A stretch of 64,000 bases of DNA from Desulfatibacillum sp. (GTDB lineage Bacteria > Desulfobacterota > Desulfobacteria > Desulfobacterales > Desulfatibacillaceae): assembly GCA_016342355.1 (NCBI GenBank), contig JAEINP010000025.1, forward strand, positions 1-64,000. Direction: 5' to 3'. A program made the position numbers and the translations under genes. This document shows, one piece after another, positions 1 to 9,557 of the stretch (positions are counted from its first letter, which is position 1; each line of letters begins with the position of its first letter). The notes below the pieces were generated by a model. It had not been told where the DNA came from, searched no databases, and was given only the letters and a program-made list of their open reading frames with translations.

Positions 1-49
1 ACTATTTAATATGACATAACTAATTGATTTTGTTGGGATTACTTTTCAT

Positions 50-730
50 GTGAAGAGACCATCCCTGAAACTCCTGTCCAAAAAAAATTCGGGCATTATC
101 CGCCCTTCCGATTTCAAGAGTAAAACCATTGCCACCACTGGCGCAGCGGGCAGCGTCCGTGACTTTGAAGTTCAGTTTTACACCATGATGCAATTACTCA
201 ACCTTCCGAACTCCCGAATGCAAATCCTGCCTTATGACCCCACTTACAAAGATTTTCTGGAGGATAAGATAGACGTGACAGCCGCCTACCTGACTGGGGG
301 CGTGATTCGCTTAAAGCAACAAGGTTACGATCTGAACATTATCTGGCCAGGAGATTACGGTGTCATCGCCTACTCTGACACCCTGGTGGCAACGGATAGT
401 TTTATTCACATAAATCCCGATTTGGTCCTGCGCTTTGTCCGGGCCACCCTAAAGGGCTGGAGCGAAGCCATAGGAGATCCCCAGGCTGCGGTGCAGGCCA
501 CGATGAAATACGCCCGGGTCCAGGACATCCCCCTCCAGACTGCCATGATGGACGCCCAGGCGCCTCTGATTCATACGGGGGAGGACAATATTGGTTGGAT
601 GAAGCAGGAGGACTGGCGAATCATGTGCCAGATCCTTCTGGATCAAAAATCACTTTCCCGGCCAATTGATGAAAAGACCGTCTTCACCATGGATTTCCTG
701 GAGCATATTTACAAAGGCGGCGCCAAATGA
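50..730 (+). CDS. NMT1/THI5-like periplasmic-binding-type protein, N-terminally truncated
   Basis: The 226-residue product resembles the C-terminal two thirds of an NMT1/THI5-like ABC-transporter substrate-binding protein. The segment GIIRPSDFKSKTIATTG (residues 15-31) matches the 'domain-linker plus GK-I' region that normally lies about 100 residues into such proteins. No signal peptide or first half-lobe is present. The start is a GTG at 50. All three forward frames are closed just upstream (TAA 7-9, TGA 12-14, TAA 17-19), so the missing part is not simply in another frame. The stop overlaps the next gene's start (ATGA, 727-730), which suggests co-translation with the kinase. It may be a remnant or a cytoplasmic ligand-binding relic; the family is fairly clear, the function is not. 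Confidence 0.6.
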   Translation: MKRPSLKLLSKKNSGIIRPSDFKSKTIATTGAAGSVRDFEVQFYTMMQLLNLPNSRMQILPYDPTYKDFLEDKIDVTAAYLTGGVIRLKQQGYDLNIIWPGDYGVIAYSDTLVATDSFIHINPDLVLRFVRATLKGWSEAIGDPQAAVQATMKYARVQDIPLQTAMMDAQAPLIHTGEDNIGWMKQEDWRIMCQILLDQKSLSRPIDEKTVFTMDFLEHIYKGGAK

Positions 731-2586
731 CCCTGTCAAAAAAACTGCCTTTATTTTTCCTGTTGATTGCTGCTGCGCCCCTCCTTGTCATGGGGTTCAT
801 CGCCTTCGAAAACGGCCGCCATACCATTCAGAAGCAAACCATCAATCACTTATTCTCCACCGACATCCTGAAAAAGGCGGAACTGGATGGTTGGCTGAGT
901 GAAAAAACACGTCACCTGGAAATATTGGCGAACACGCACTTTATGCGCACGGAATTCCCTTTCATGCTGGCAGGCTCCAATCCGAACGAACCAATTTGGC
1001 AGGCCCGGGCCCAGGAGACTGAAAATTTGTATCTCAAGCCGTTCCTCCACGGAGGAGGTTATTTTGAGCTGTTTGTCATGGAGCCGAAAAAGGGTCGGAT
1101 TATCCTGTCCACGGACAAAACCCAAAAGGGCAAAATCAAACACTATCAAGCCTTTTTCCGGGAAGGAAAAACCGGAACCTATATTCAAAACGTCTACTAC
1201 TCCATGTCCCTCGGAAAACCGGCCATGACCGTCAGCACGCCCCTAAAGGACAAGGACGGCAACCTGATTGCCGTACTTGCAGGCCGGGTGGACCTTTCCG
1301 AACTCTCGGACATCATGGGCAGACGCAGCAGCCTCCTGAAAACCGAAGACACCTATTTGGTGAACAAATTCAATTTCTTTGTCACGGAACCCATTTTTGG
1401 CAAGGGATTCGCGTTAAAAAAATCCATTCATACGGAAGGCGTGCTTCTGGCTTTGAAACAAGAAAGCGGGCACGGATTTTATGAGGACTACCGGGGGGTT
1501 CCGGTCATGGGAGTCTACGAATGGATTCCGGAATGGGAACTGGCCATGATCACCGAGGTGGACCAAAACGAGGCCTATGCCCCTATTATGGGTTTTCGGA
1601 ACACCACCGCCCTGCTCTGCTTGGCCATAGCCTGCCTGGCTTCCGGATTGGGCCTGCTCCTGGCCAGAACCATCACCCGGCCCCTGGCCCGCCTGACAGA
1701 TTTCGCCAAAGCCATGGGCAAGGGCGACCTGGAAACGGAAATCATATTCTCAGACAAGGGGGAAATTGGCAACCTTGCCAAGACCCTGGACCAAATGAGG
1801 AGTGAACTCAAAGAATCTTTGGTCTCCAGGGCCGACCTGACCAGGGAGGTGCAAAGAAGAAAGGCGACCATGGCGGACCTGGAGCGCTCCAACAAGGAAC
1901 TGGAACAGTTCGCCTATGTGGCGTCCCATGACCTTCAGGAGCCCTTGCGCATGGTGGCCTCCTACACCCAGCTTCTGGCCCAGCGTTACGAAAACCAGCT
2001 GGATGAAAAAGCCCATAAGTTCATCGGGTACGCCGTGGAAGGCGCAACCCGGATGCAGGGATTGGTGAACGATTTGTTGCAGCTTTCCAGGATTGGCACC
2101 CGGGGCAACCCCTTTGAAGAAACCGACTGCCACAAGGTGGTCCAATCCGTGCTCAAAGACCTGGAAAGATCCATTGAGGAAACTGGAGCGCAAATCCAGG
2201 TGGAGCCCTTGCCAACCGTCATGGCGGACTCCACGCAGTTGGGCATGCTTTTTCAAAACCTTATCGCCAATGCCATAAAATTCAAGGGGGATTCCCCTCC
2301 CCAGGTACATATCTCAGCCCGGCAGAGTGACAAGGAGTGGGTGTTCCAGTTCAGGGATAACGGCATAGGCATTGATCCCAAATACCATGAACGGGTGTTC
2401 GTCATTTTCCAAAGGCTCCATGAACGAGGACAATACGAGGGCTCGGGAATCGGCCTGGCCATCACAAAAAAAATCGTGGAACGGCATGGAGGGCGCATTT
2501 GGATCGAATCCGCCGAAGGAAAAGGAACCAGCTTTTTCTTCACCCTGCCCATCCTCAATACAACAAGGAGTCTATCTGATGGATAG
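727..2586 (+). CDS. Membrane sensor histidine kinase (Cache-HAMP-HisKA-HATPase)
   Basis: This 619-residue protein has a first membrane segment at about 7-27, a large periplasmic Cache-type sensor region (about 30-280), a second membrane segment at about 290-313 and a HAMP linker (about 314-367). A short coiled coil leads into a phytochrome-style HisKA domain with [11 protein letters not shown], where His401 is the expected phospho-acceptor. The HATPase domain shows the N box ([10 protein letters not shown]), DNGIGID and GSGIGLAI. The probable role is sensing an extracellular small molecule and phosphorylating the receiver encoded immediately downstream. The start overlaps the preceding stop by 4 nt and the gene overlaps the next by 8 nt, so it sits in a tightly coupled signalling operon. 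Confidence 0.9.
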   Translation: MTLSKKLPLFFLLIAAAPLLVMGFIAFENGRHTIQKQTINHLFSTDILKKAELDGWLSEKTRHLEILANTHFMRTEFPFMLAGSNPNEPIWQARAQETENLYLKPFLHGGGYFELFVMEPKKGRIILSTDKTQKGKIKHYQAFFREGKTGTYIQNVYYSMSLGKPAMTVSTPLKDKDGNLIAVLAGRVDLSELSDIMGRRSSLLKTEDTYLVNKFNFFVTEPIFGKGFALKKSIHTEGVLLALKQESGHGFYEDYRGVPVMGVYEWIPEWELAMITEVDQNEAYAPIMGFRNTTALLCLAIACLASGLGLLLARTITRPLARLTDFAKAMGKGDLETEIIFSDKGEIGNLAKTLDQMRSELKESLVSRADLTREVQRRKATMADLERSNKELEQFAYVASHDLQEPLRMVASYTQLLAQRYENQLDEKAHKFIGYAVEGATRMQGLVNDLLQLSRIGTRGNPFEETDCHKVVQSVLKDLERSIEETGAQIQVEPLPTVMADSTQLGMLFQNLIANAIKFKGDSPPQVHISARQSDKEWVFQFRDNGIGIDPKYHERVFVIFQRLHERGQYEGSGIGLAITKKIVERHGGRIWIESAEGKGTSFFFTLPILNTTRSLSDG

Positions 2587-3010
2587 CAAACTGAAAATTC
2601 TTTTGGTGGAAGACAATCCAGCGGACGTGGACCTGACCAGGGAAAACCTGGAATCCTCCAAAATCCTCCACGAGCTGTATACGGTCCCCGATGGCGTGGA
2701 AGCCATGGCGTTCCTGAAAAGGGAAGGACCATACGCCGATGTCCCCAAACCCCACTTGGTCCTGCTGGACCTCAACCTCCCCAAAAAGGACGGCAGGGAA
2801 GTGCTGGTGGAAATGAAGGCGGACCCGGACCTTAGGCGCATTCCCGTGGTGGTGCTCACCTCTTCCCAGGCCGAAGAGGACGTGGTGAAATCTTACGACC
2901 TCCAGGCCAGCGCCTTTGTCACCAAACCAGTCAACCTGGAAGGATTTGGAAAGATTGTGCGTGGAATCAAATGCTTCTGGTTTTCCGTTGTCAGATATTC
3001 CCCGGAGTGA
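2579..3010 (+). CDS. Single-domain response regulator (Rcp1/CheY-like)
   Basis: A 143-residue stand-alone receiver. It has the acidic pocket (VEDNP near residue 10), the phospho-acceptor Asp64 in [11 protein letters not shown], the conserved Thr in VVLTSS and Lys in FVTKPV. The C-terminal tail ([16 protein letters not shown]) matches the extra helix of receivers that partner phytochrome-like kinases. There is no output domain, so it probably relays phosphate or acts through protein contacts. The ATG at 2579 lies inside the end of the kinase gene (8-nt overlap), which supports a cognate pair. The next gene begins 10 nt after its stop. Confidence 0.9.
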   Translation: MDSKLKILLVEDNPADVDLTRENLESSKILHELYTVPDGVEAMAFLKREGPYADVPKPHLVLLDLNLPKKDGREVLVEMKADPDLRRIPVVVLTSSQAEEDVVKSYDLQASAFVTKPVNLEGFGKIVRGIKCFWFSVVRYSPE

Positions 3011-3020
3011 GGAGACCGCC

Positions 3021-5762
3021 ATGCCCTTCATGGAAAAGAACATCCGCGTGCTTCTGGTGGAAGACAATCCCGGCGACAGGGATCTGGTGGCGGAATACCT
3101 GGAAATGGATAGCCATACTTTTTTGGTGGACTTCGCCTCAAACCTTGGAGAAGCCATAAAAAAACTGACCCACGAGCCGTTCGACGTGGTGCTCCTGGAC
3201 CTGGGCCTGCCCGACTCCCAAGGGGTTGACACGGTGGCTGATCTCGTGTTCCGCTTTCCTTCCCTGCCGGTCATCGCCGTTACCGGACAGGATGACGATG
3301 AAACCGCCCGCCAAGCCATTCGCAAAGGCGCCCAGGACTACCTTGTTAAAGGAAAAATATCCCCGGAACTGATCCAACGCGCCATCCGGTACGCCATTGA
3401 CCGGAAGGGCACAGAAAACGAGCTGACCGCCATCTATGAAAACGCCCCGGTCCTCATGATGCTGGTGGATCAGGACCGCCGGATTCTCCGGCTTAACCAA
3501 CTCCCCTCTGTTTCCGGCAAAGATGCAGACAGGAAATATACCGGACTCCGGGGCGGGGACGCCCTCCAGTGCCTTCATGCCCTAAAAAATGAACAAGGGT
3601 GCGGAAACGCCCTGGAGTGTGAAACCTGCGAAATCCGCAAATCAGTGTTCCATACCCTGGAAACCGGAGAGCCTGTAAAAAATCTGGAAACCAGGATATC
3701 TGTTGTCAATGAAAACCAGACCCGGGACATCTACCTGAGCGTGTCAACCGCCCGAATTATTTTAAACAACGAGCCCAAGGTTCTGGTGGCCCTGGCGGAC
3801 ATAACTCAAAGGATTCAGGCCCTGGAGGATCTCCGGCGCAACGAAGCTCTGCTCAAAGCCACCCAAAGCCTGACCAAAATCGGCGGGTGGGAATGGGATG
3901 TGGAAAAAAAGGAGATGTTCTGGACAGACGAGGTGTACAATATCCATGGTTTCCAAAAGGAGGCATTCTCTCCCGCCGCCGGGGATCACATTCCCAAAAG
4001 CCTGGAATGTTACCCTCCGGAATATCGAAATGTCATCATGTCGGCCTTTAACCGGTGTGTTGAAAGAGGCTATCCCTACGACTACGAATTCCCCTTTACC
4101 AAAGCCACCGGGCAGAAAATTTGGATACGCACCACGGGCCATCCGGTCCTGGAGGATGATAATGTGGTCCGGGTAGTCGGCAATATCATGGATATTACGG
4201 ACCGAAAGGGAGTGGAGCAGGAACTCCGGAAAAGCGAGGCGTTCCTCAACGCCACCGGAAAAATGGCCAAAGTGGGCGGATGGGAGATAGACGCCAAGAC
4301 CCTGGATGTGAGGTGGACCGATGTCACCTACGAAATCCATGAAATGCCCAAGTCCTATAAGCCAACGCTTCCCGAGGCCATTGGGTTTTTCCATGAAAAG
4401 GACAGGGCCAGGCTCCAGGCGGCCTTCAATAACGCCATGGACCAGGGGGCGCCCTTTGACCTGGAACTGCGATTCACCACCTCAAAGGGCAAGGAGTTGT
4501 GGACCCATACCAAATGTCTTCCGGTTGTTGAGCATGGGCGAACCATCCGCCTGTTGGGAACCTTTCAGGACATCACGGAAAGCAAAACCGCCCAAGATGA
4601 AAAACGCCTGTTGCAGGAGCAATTCCAACAAGCCCAAAAGCTGGAATCCGTAGGTCGCCTGGCGGGAGGCGTGGCCCATGACCTCAACAACATGCTCACA
4701 CCCATTTTGGGCTTTGGCGGCATGCTTATGGAGGACTTCAGCCCGGACGACACCCGCAGGGAATTCGCCCACGAAATCCTTAACGCCGCCAGCAAAGCCA
4801 AAGATCTGGTGGCCCAATTGCTGGCCTTCAGCCGCAAGCAGGTGCTGGAATTCAAGTCCATGAACCTGAACCATCTGCTGGTCAGCTTTGAAAAACTGCT
4901 CCGCCGGACCATCCGGGAAGACGTGGAAATCCGCCTGAACCTGGCCCCATCCCTCCCCAATGTGAGAGGGGATATCGGCCAGTTGGAGCAGGTCATGATG
5001 AACCTTGCGGTCAACGCCCAGGACGCCATGCCCGAAGGGGGTGAACTGACCATTGAAACCTCTGTCACGGAACTGGACCTGGAACACAGCAAGGAATTCG
5101 ACAATCTGCCGCCGGGCTGCTACGTGGTCCTGTCCGTCATGGATACGGGAAGCGGAATGGACCCGGAAACCCGACAACAGGTTTTTGAGCCTTTCTTCAC
5201 CACCAAAACAAAAGATAAGGGAACCGGCCTGGGACTGTCCACTGTGTACGGCATCATAAAGCAGCACAACGGAACCATCAGGCTCACCAGTCAACCTGGA
5301 AAGGGAACCGCTTTTCAAGTCTACCTGCCCGCGCTTAACACGGATAAAATCGCGGAAATGACGCAGCACCACGAATCAGAAGCCGTTACCGGACATGAAA
5401 CCATCCTCCTGGTGGAGGACAACCCCCAGGTGCGCACCCTGGCCCGGATTGTCCTTAAAAGGCAGGGATACAGGGTATTGGAGGCGCCCGGCGGACAGGA
5501 AGCCATAACAATCATTAAAACCTATACGGAGCCGGTCCATCTCCTTTTGACCGATGTGGTTATGCCGGAAATGAGCGGCAAGGACCTGTTTGGCCGATTA
5601 TCCGGCGAATTTGACATCAAGGTGCTTTATATGTCGGGCTACAACGACGAAATCATCGCAAACCAAGGGGTTTCGGAGGAACATGTGGACTTTATCCAAA
5701 AACCGTTTTCCGGACAAGCCCTGGCCGCCAAGGTGCGGCAGGTGTTGGACCGGGATCAATAG
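3021..5762 (+). CDS. Hybrid PAS histidine kinase (REC-PAS-PAS-PAS-HisKA-HATPase-REC)
   Basis: A 913-residue soluble hybrid kinase. The order is an N-terminal receiver (Asp60 in LLDLGLPDSQG), a first PAS domain (about 138-265) carrying a four-cysteine cluster (Cys184, 194, 200, 203), two similar PAS domains whose motifs begin IGGWEWD and VGGWEID, HisKA with His553 (GGVAHDLNNM), HATPase (NLAVNAQDAMP, GTGLGLSTVYGI) and a C-terminal receiver (Asp845 in LLTDVVMPEMSG). No membrane segment is seen. I chose ATG 3021 because a GAGGAG ribosome-binding site precedes it and the receiver begins six residues later; longer in-frame extensions run into the upstream gene. The receiver at the N terminus suggests input from the upstream kinase, giving a branched phosphorelay. 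Confidence 0.9.
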   Translation: MPFMEKNIRVLLVEDNPGDRDLVAEYLEMDSHTFLVDFASNLGEAIKKLTHEPFDVVLLDLGLPDSQGVDTVADLVFRFPSLPVIAVTGQDDDETARQAIRKGAQDYLVKGKISPELIQRAIRYAIDRKGTENELTAIYENAPVLMMLVDQDRRILRLNQLPSVSGKDADRKYTGLRGGDALQCLHALKNEQGCGNALECETCEIRKSVFHTLETGEPVKNLETRISVVNENQTRDIYLSVSTARIILNNEPKVLVALADITQRIQALEDLRRNEALLKATQSLTKIGGWEWDVEKKEMFWTDEVYNIHGFQKEAFSPAAGDHIPKSLECYPPEYRNVIMSAFNRCVERGYPYDYEFPFTKATGQKIWIRTTGHPVLEDDNVVRVVGNIMDITDRKGVEQELRKSEAFLNATGKMAKVGGWEIDAKTLDVRWTDVTYEIHEMPKSYKPTLPEAIGFFHEKDRARLQAAFNNAMDQGAPFDLELRFTTSKGKELWTHTKCLPVVEHGRTIRLLGTFQDITESKTAQDEKRLLQEQFQQAQKLESVGRLAGGVAHDLNNMLTPILGFGGMLMEDFSPDDTRREFAHEILNAASKAKDLVAQLLAFSRKQVLEFKSMNLNHLLVSFEKLLRRTIREDVEIRLNLAPSLPNVRGDIGQLEQVMMNLAVNAQDAMPEGGELTIETSVTELDLEHSKEFDNLPPGCYVVLSVMDTGSGMDPETRQQVFEPFFTTKTKDKGTGLGLSTVYGIIKQHNGTIRLTSQPGKGTAFQVYLPALNTDKIAEMTQHHESEAVTGHETILLVEDNPQVRTLARIVLKRQGYRVLEAPGGQEAITIIKTYTEPVHLLLTDVVMPEMSGKDLFGRLSGEFDIKVLYMSGYNDEIIANQGVSEEHVDFIQKPFSGQALAAKVRQVLDRDQ

Positions 5763-6088
5763 GCGCCCTGCCCCGCATTCAAGAACCCCCACTTCAAAAA
5801 GGGCATGCCTCTCATTCGGACCCGAAAAAACAGGCATGCCCTCCCGAAAATGGCTGTTTCCACTCAATCAGGCCCCTTTTTGGCGTTTTTGCATCCCTCC
5901 AGCCTCCTTTTCCCTGGAATAATGGTTGACGAACCGGACATTTTGTTCAATACAAATGGATTCTGAGTGGAGTGTTTCAAACCATCGATTCGCGCAGAGA
6001 ATAAGGATATACCCCCCGTTACCCAGGGGGATTGGATTCAGGTCCTGGATATAGGCCAACAATGCAAAACTCGAGAAAGGAGAACAAC
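5763..6088. other. Intergenic region upstream of folD
   Basis: This 326-base non-coding stretch holds an inverted repeat (5801-5841) and a possible sigma-70 promoter for folD: TTGACG at 5926 with weak -10 candidates AATACA at 5949 (17-nt spacer) or TACAAA at 5951 (19-nt spacer). A small C-rich/G-rich hairpin (about 6013-6030) lies in the presumed folD leader. No ZTP-riboswitch core was recognised. A ribosome-binding site AAAGGAG is seen just before the folD ATG. Confidence 0.4.
5801..5841. repeat. Inverted repeat GGGCATGCCT / AGGCATGCCC
   Basis: Perfect 10-bp arms (5801-5810 and 5832-5841) flank a 21-base loop. There is no T-run after the second arm, so it is a poor intrinsic terminator. It lies about 40 bases after the hybrid kinase stop and could stabilise the 3' end of the mRNA or bind a protein. 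Confidence 0.55.
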
Positions 6089-6997
6089 ATGTCTGCAAAG
6101 CTCATTAAGGGAACGGAAATCAGGGAAGAAATCCTGGAGGAAGTAACCAAGGAAGTAGCTGCTCTGAAGGAAAAAACCGGGAAGGTGCCCGGACTGGTGA
6201 CCATTCTGGTCGGCGAAAGTCCGGCTTCCATATCTTATGTGACTCTCAAAATCCAAACCGCGCATCGGGTGGGTTTTCACGAAGTGCAGGACAACCAGTC
6301 CCCTGACATTTCCCAGGAAGCGCTCCTGGCCCTGATTGAAAAATACAACAAGGACGATTCCATCAATGGCATCCTGGTGCAGCTTCCCCTGCCCAAGCAC
6401 ATTGACGAGAAAAAGATCCTCAACGCCATTGATCCGGACAAGGACGTGGACGGCTTCCATCCTGTGAATGTGGGCCGTCTTATGATCGGCGGCAGCGAAG
6501 TGAAATACGCCCCCTGCACCCCTGCAGGCATCCAGGAAATGATCGTCCGCGCCGGTGTGGAAACCAGCGGCGCCGAGGTGGTGGTTGTAGGCCGCTCCAA
6601 CATCGTGGGCAAACCCATCGCCAACATGATGCTCCAGAAAGGCCCCGGCGCCAACTCCACGGTCACCATCGTCCATACCCGGACCAAAGACCTGGCTTCC
6701 CATTGCCAACGGGCTGACATCCTCATCGTGGCTGCCGGCGTTCCCGGACTGGTAAAGCCCGAATGGATCAAACCCGGCGCCTGCGTAATCGACGTGGGAG
6801 TGAACCGCGTGGGCACCAAGATCAGCGAAAAAACCGGTAAGGAAATTGCCGTGCTCCGCGGCGATGTGGACTTTGACGCAGCCAAGGAAATCGCCGGATC
6901 CATCACCCCGGTTCCGGGCGGCGTGGGCCCCATGACCATCACCATGCTCATGGTCAACACCCTCAAGTCCTTCAAGTTCGCAAACGACTTGAACTAG
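6089..6997 (+). CDS. folD: Bifunctional methylene-THF dehydrogenase / methenyl-THF cyclohydrolase
   Basis: FolD interconverts methylene-, methenyl- and formyl-tetrahydrofolate in the cytosol. The 302-residue length is normal. Visible signatures are SYVTLKIQTAHRVGF with the catalytic Lys, the DKDVDGFHPVNVG and PCTPAGIQEM substrate loops, the nucleotide-binding VVVGRSNIVGKP and the terminal TPVPGGVGPMT. ATG 6089 follows a strong AAAGGAG site; a longer reading upstream has no ribosome-binding site. In an anaerobe with a Wood-Ljungdahl branch it would also serve one-carbon catabolism and so could process methyl groups delivered by the methyltransferase operon at 30 kb. It is monocistronic and closed by a strong terminator. 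Confidence 0.97.
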   Translation: MSAKLIKGTEIREEILEEVTKEVAALKEKTGKVPGLVTILVGESPASISYVTLKIQTAHRVGFHEVQDNQSPDISQEALLALIEKYNKDDSINGILVQLPLPKHIDEKKILNAIDPDKDVDGFHPVNVGRLMIGGSEVKYAPCTPAGIQEMIVRAGVETSGAEVVVVGRSNIVGKPIANMMLQKGPGANSTVTIVHTRTKDLASHCQRADILIVAAGVPGLVKPEWIKPGACVIDVGVNRVGTKISEKTGKEIAVLRGDVDFDAAKEIAGSITPVPGGVGPMTITMLMVNTLKSFKFANDLN

Positions 6998-7005
6998 TTT
7001 TTGCG

Positions 7006-7042
7006 GGGAGAAGCCCTTGCAAAAAGGGCTTCTCCCTTTTTT
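7006..7042 (+). terminator. Intrinsic terminator of folD
   Basis: A perfect 11-bp stem, GGGAGAAGCCC (7006-7016) pairing with GGGCTTCTCCC (7026-7036), is followed by six T residues (7037-7042). It begins 9 bases after the folD stop. Confidence 0.92.
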
Positions 7043-7188
7043 CCCTGCAATGTAAAACCGCAGGGCGCGGACGGCCGGACCGAATCCGGCTTTTTGACAA
7101 AGCAGGTTGGATTGAGAATTCAAACCCGGCCATGACCGGGAGTCTGGACGCTCAGCCCAACCTTAGTTGTTTTTAAGGTGAGGCCAGG

Positions 7189-8127
7189 ATGAGGCAAATC
7201 CGAGTATTGGTGACAGGGGGGGGAGGCTTTTTGGGAAGCCACCTGTGCGACCGGCTTGTGGACCAGGGCGCGGAAGTAATTTGCGTGGATAGCTTTATAT
7301 CCGGCTCCAAAAACAATGTCCGGCATCTGTTGGATAAAAAGAATTTCGAACTGATTCGCCACGATGTGGTGGAACCCATTCTTGTGGACGTGGACAGGAT
7401 CTACAACCTTGCCTGCCCGTCCTCACCCGTATTTTTTCAAAAAAATGCGGTTAAAACTGTCAAGACCAATGTCATGGGCGCCATCAACATGCTTGAAAAC
7501 GCCACCCACTGTAAGGCCAGGCTGCTCCAGGCCTCCACCAGCGAAGTCTATGGTGACGCCAGGGAGCATCCTCAAAAGGAAAGCTATTGGGGATACCTCA
7601 ACCCCATTGGCCTCCGGGCCTGCCACGACGAAGGAAAGCGCGTGGCCGAAACCCTGGTCATGGACTACCACACCCAACGTAAGGTGGATACCCGCGTGGC
7701 CCGCATATTCAACACCTATGGCCCGCGCCTGGCCCTGGACGATGGAAGGGTGATAAGCACCTTTGTGCTGAAAGCCCTCCAAGGAGAACCCATCCATATC
7801 AATGGCGATGGTTCCCAAACCCGTACTTTCTGCTATGTGGACGACATGGTGGACGGACTCATCAGGCTCATGGAAACCGAAAATGTTCACGAGCCTGTGA
7901 ACCTTGGCAGCCCCCTGGAAATCACCATCCAGGATCTGGCCGCCAAAATCATTGAGCTTTCCGGCTCCTCATCTCAGATTGTCAACCTGCCCATGCCGGA
8001 AAACGAGATCACCCGCAGAAGGCCCGACATTTCCAGGGCCGAACAACTGCTGGCATGGACCCCCGTAACAGACCTTGAAACCGGCCTGGGCCGGGTTATA
8101 GAGGATTTCAGAAAAAGGACCACGTGA
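7189..8127 (+). CDS. UDP-glucuronate decarboxylase-like extended SDR (UXS family)
   Basis: A 312-residue NAD-dependent nucleotide-sugar enzyme. It shows the glycine-rich [11 protein letters not shown] site, [24 protein letters not shown] and NPIG, all typical of UDP-glucuronate decarboxylase (UDP-xylose synthase), plus the later RIFNTYGPR and [14 protein letters not shown] motifs. The family's catalytic YxxxK appears here as HDEGK: the usual Tyr is His146 (codon CAC at 7624-7626) while Lys150 is kept. The fold and substrate class are well supported; activity is uncertain. ATG 7189 has an upstream GGTGAGG-like site. It stands just before hisI with a 58-nt gap and no clear functional link. A short hairpin (ACCTTA/TAAGGT, 7160-7179) precedes the start. 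Confidence 0.85.
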   Translation: MRQIRVLVTGGGGFLGSHLCDRLVDQGAEVICVDSFISGSKNNVRHLLDKKNFELIRHDVVEPILVDVDRIYNLACPSSPVFFQKNAVKTVKTNVMGAINMLENATHCKARLLQASTSEVYGDAREHPQKESYWGYLNPIGLRACHDEGKRVAETLVMDYHTQRKVDTRVARIFNTYGPRLALDDGRVISTFVLKALQGEPIHINGDGSQTRTFCYVDDMVDGLIRLMETENVHEPVNLGSPLEITIQDLAAKIIELSGSSSQIVNLPMPENEITRRRPDISRAEQLLAWTPVTDLETGLGRVIEDFRKRTT

Positions 8128-8185
8128 ATCAGCACGGCTGGCTGCCAAAACCTGCCGCGCTAAAAGCCGCCAACATGAGGAAATT

Positions 8186-8563
8186 ATGATTGAACTGGAT
8201 TTTGAAAAAACAGACGGGCTGCTGCCCGCCATCTGTCAGGACGCGGAAACCGGAGAGGTTCTCATGCTCGCCTTTATGAACAAGGCATCTTGGGAAAAAA
8301 CTCTGGAAACCGGCATGGCCACCTATTGGAGCCGCAGCCGCCAGGAACTCTGGACCAAAGGACTCACGTCGGGAAACGTGCAAAAGGTAAAGGAAATCCG
8401 GGTGGATTGCGACAATGATACCGTTTTGCTGAAAGTGGAGCAGATTGGCGGCGCTGCCTGCCACACCGGTCACAGGAGTTGTTTTCATAAATTGGTGGAA
8501 GGTGATATGCTGACCATTGTGGGAGAACCCGTGTTCGACCCCAAGGAAGTCTATAAAAAATAA
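8186..8563 (+). CDS. hisI: Phosphoribosyl-AMP cyclohydrolase
   Basis: HisI opens the adenine ring of phosphoribosyl-AMP, the third step of histidine synthesis. The 125-residue single-domain form (no HisE fusion) is complete. It has the family motifs [31 protein letters not shown] and the metal-binding region [15 protein letters not shown] with [12 protein letters not shown] 8186 follows GAGGAAATT. hisG starts 69 nt downstream on the same strand, so the two are probably co-transcribed; the other histidine genes are not in this window. Confidence 0.96.
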   Translation: MIELDFEKTDGLLPAICQDAETGEVLMLAFMNKASWEKTLETGMATYWSRSRQELWTKGLTSGNVQKVKEIRVDCDNDTVLLKVEQIGGAACHTGHRSCFHKLVEGDMLTIVGEPVFDPKEVYKK

Positions 8564-8632
8564 AATCCGGACTACAAACCGACCCGGGCAGGGTCCACCG
8601 CGGACCAGGACGTCCGCCAAAGGTTTAGAAAA

Positions 8633-9508
8633 ATGGAAAACAAACTGAAATTGGGTGTCCCCAAAGGCAGCCTGCAAAACGCCACCATTGAACTGTTCAA
8701 GCGCTCGGGGTGGAAAATCAACGTCAACGGACGCAGCTATTTCCCCGATATCAATGACCCGGAAATCGAATGCGCCATCTGCCGCGCCCAGGAAATGTCC
8801 ATTTACGTGGAAAGCGGCACCTTGGACGCCGGTCTTACAGGCAAAGACTGGATTGCTGAAAACCAATCCGATGTGCATGTGGTCACCGACCTGATATACT
8901 CCAAGGTCAGCTCCCGCCCGGCGCGGTGGATTCTGGCTGTGGCAGGCGACTCCCCGGTGCGTAAGCTGGAAGACCTCCAGGGCAAAAAAATCGCCACCGA
9001 AATGGTGGGCTTCACCAAAAGGTACTTTGCCGAGCGCAACATTGACGTGGAGGTGGAATTTTCTTGGGGCGCCACCGAAGCCAAGGTGGTATCGGGCCTG
9101 GCCGACGCCATTGTGGAAGTGACCGAGACGGAGAGCACCATCCGCGCCCATGGCCTGCGCATCGTCAAGGAACTCATGCAGACCAACACCCAGCTTATCG
9201 CCAACCGCAAAGCCTGGGAAGACCCCTTCAAAAAGGCCAAGATCAAACAACTGGCCTTGCTTCTGCATAGCGCCCTGGTGGCGGAAAAGCTGGTGGGCCT
9301 TAAGATGAACGTGCCCGAGGAAAAGGCGGACGATATCATCAGCATCCTGCCCAGTCTCAATGCCCCCACCATTTCCCATCTTTACAAAAGCTCCTGGCTT
9401 TCGGTGGAAATCGTGGTGGACGTTTCCGTGGTGCGGGATTTGATTCCCAAAATCCTGGAAAAGGGCGGGGAAGGCATTATAGAGTACCCCCTGAACAAGG
9501 TTCTCTGA
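8633..9508 (+). CDS. hisG: ATP phosphoribosyltransferase, long form
   Basis: HisG condenses ATP with PRPP as the committed, feedback-inhibited step of histidine synthesis. At 291 residues it is the long, homohexameric form with its own C-terminal ACT-like regulatory domain (about 220-291), so no HisZ partner is needed. The start [16 protein letters not shown], the catalytic-domain region [17 protein letters not shown] and [16 protein letters not shown] are typical. Codon use and spacing are like those of the neighbouring hisI. Confidence 0.95.
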   Translation: MENKLKLGVPKGSLQNATIELFKRSGWKINVNGRSYFPDINDPEIECAICRAQEMSIYVESGTLDAGLTGKDWIAENQSDVHVVTDLIYSKVSSRPARWILAVAGDSPVRKLEDLQGKKIATEMVGFTKRYFAERNIDVEVEFSWGATEAKVVSGLADAIVEVTETESTIRAHGLRIVKELMQTNTQLIANRKAWEDPFKKAKIKQLALLLHSALVAEKLVGLKMNVPEEKADDIISILPSLNAPTISHLYKSSWLSVEIVVDVSVVRDLIPKILEKGGEGIIEYPLNKVL

Positions 9509-9557
9509 TTTTTGACAGAATTTCAAGCCGGGCCCCGGGTCTGGCGGAGGTAGCGCA

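Noticed and set aside
5942-6088. Possible ZTP (pfl) or THF riboswitch upstream of folD
   Set aside because: The leader has a small C/G-rich hairpin but not the conserved pfl core or a recognisable pseudoknot; it looks like ordinary leader sequence.
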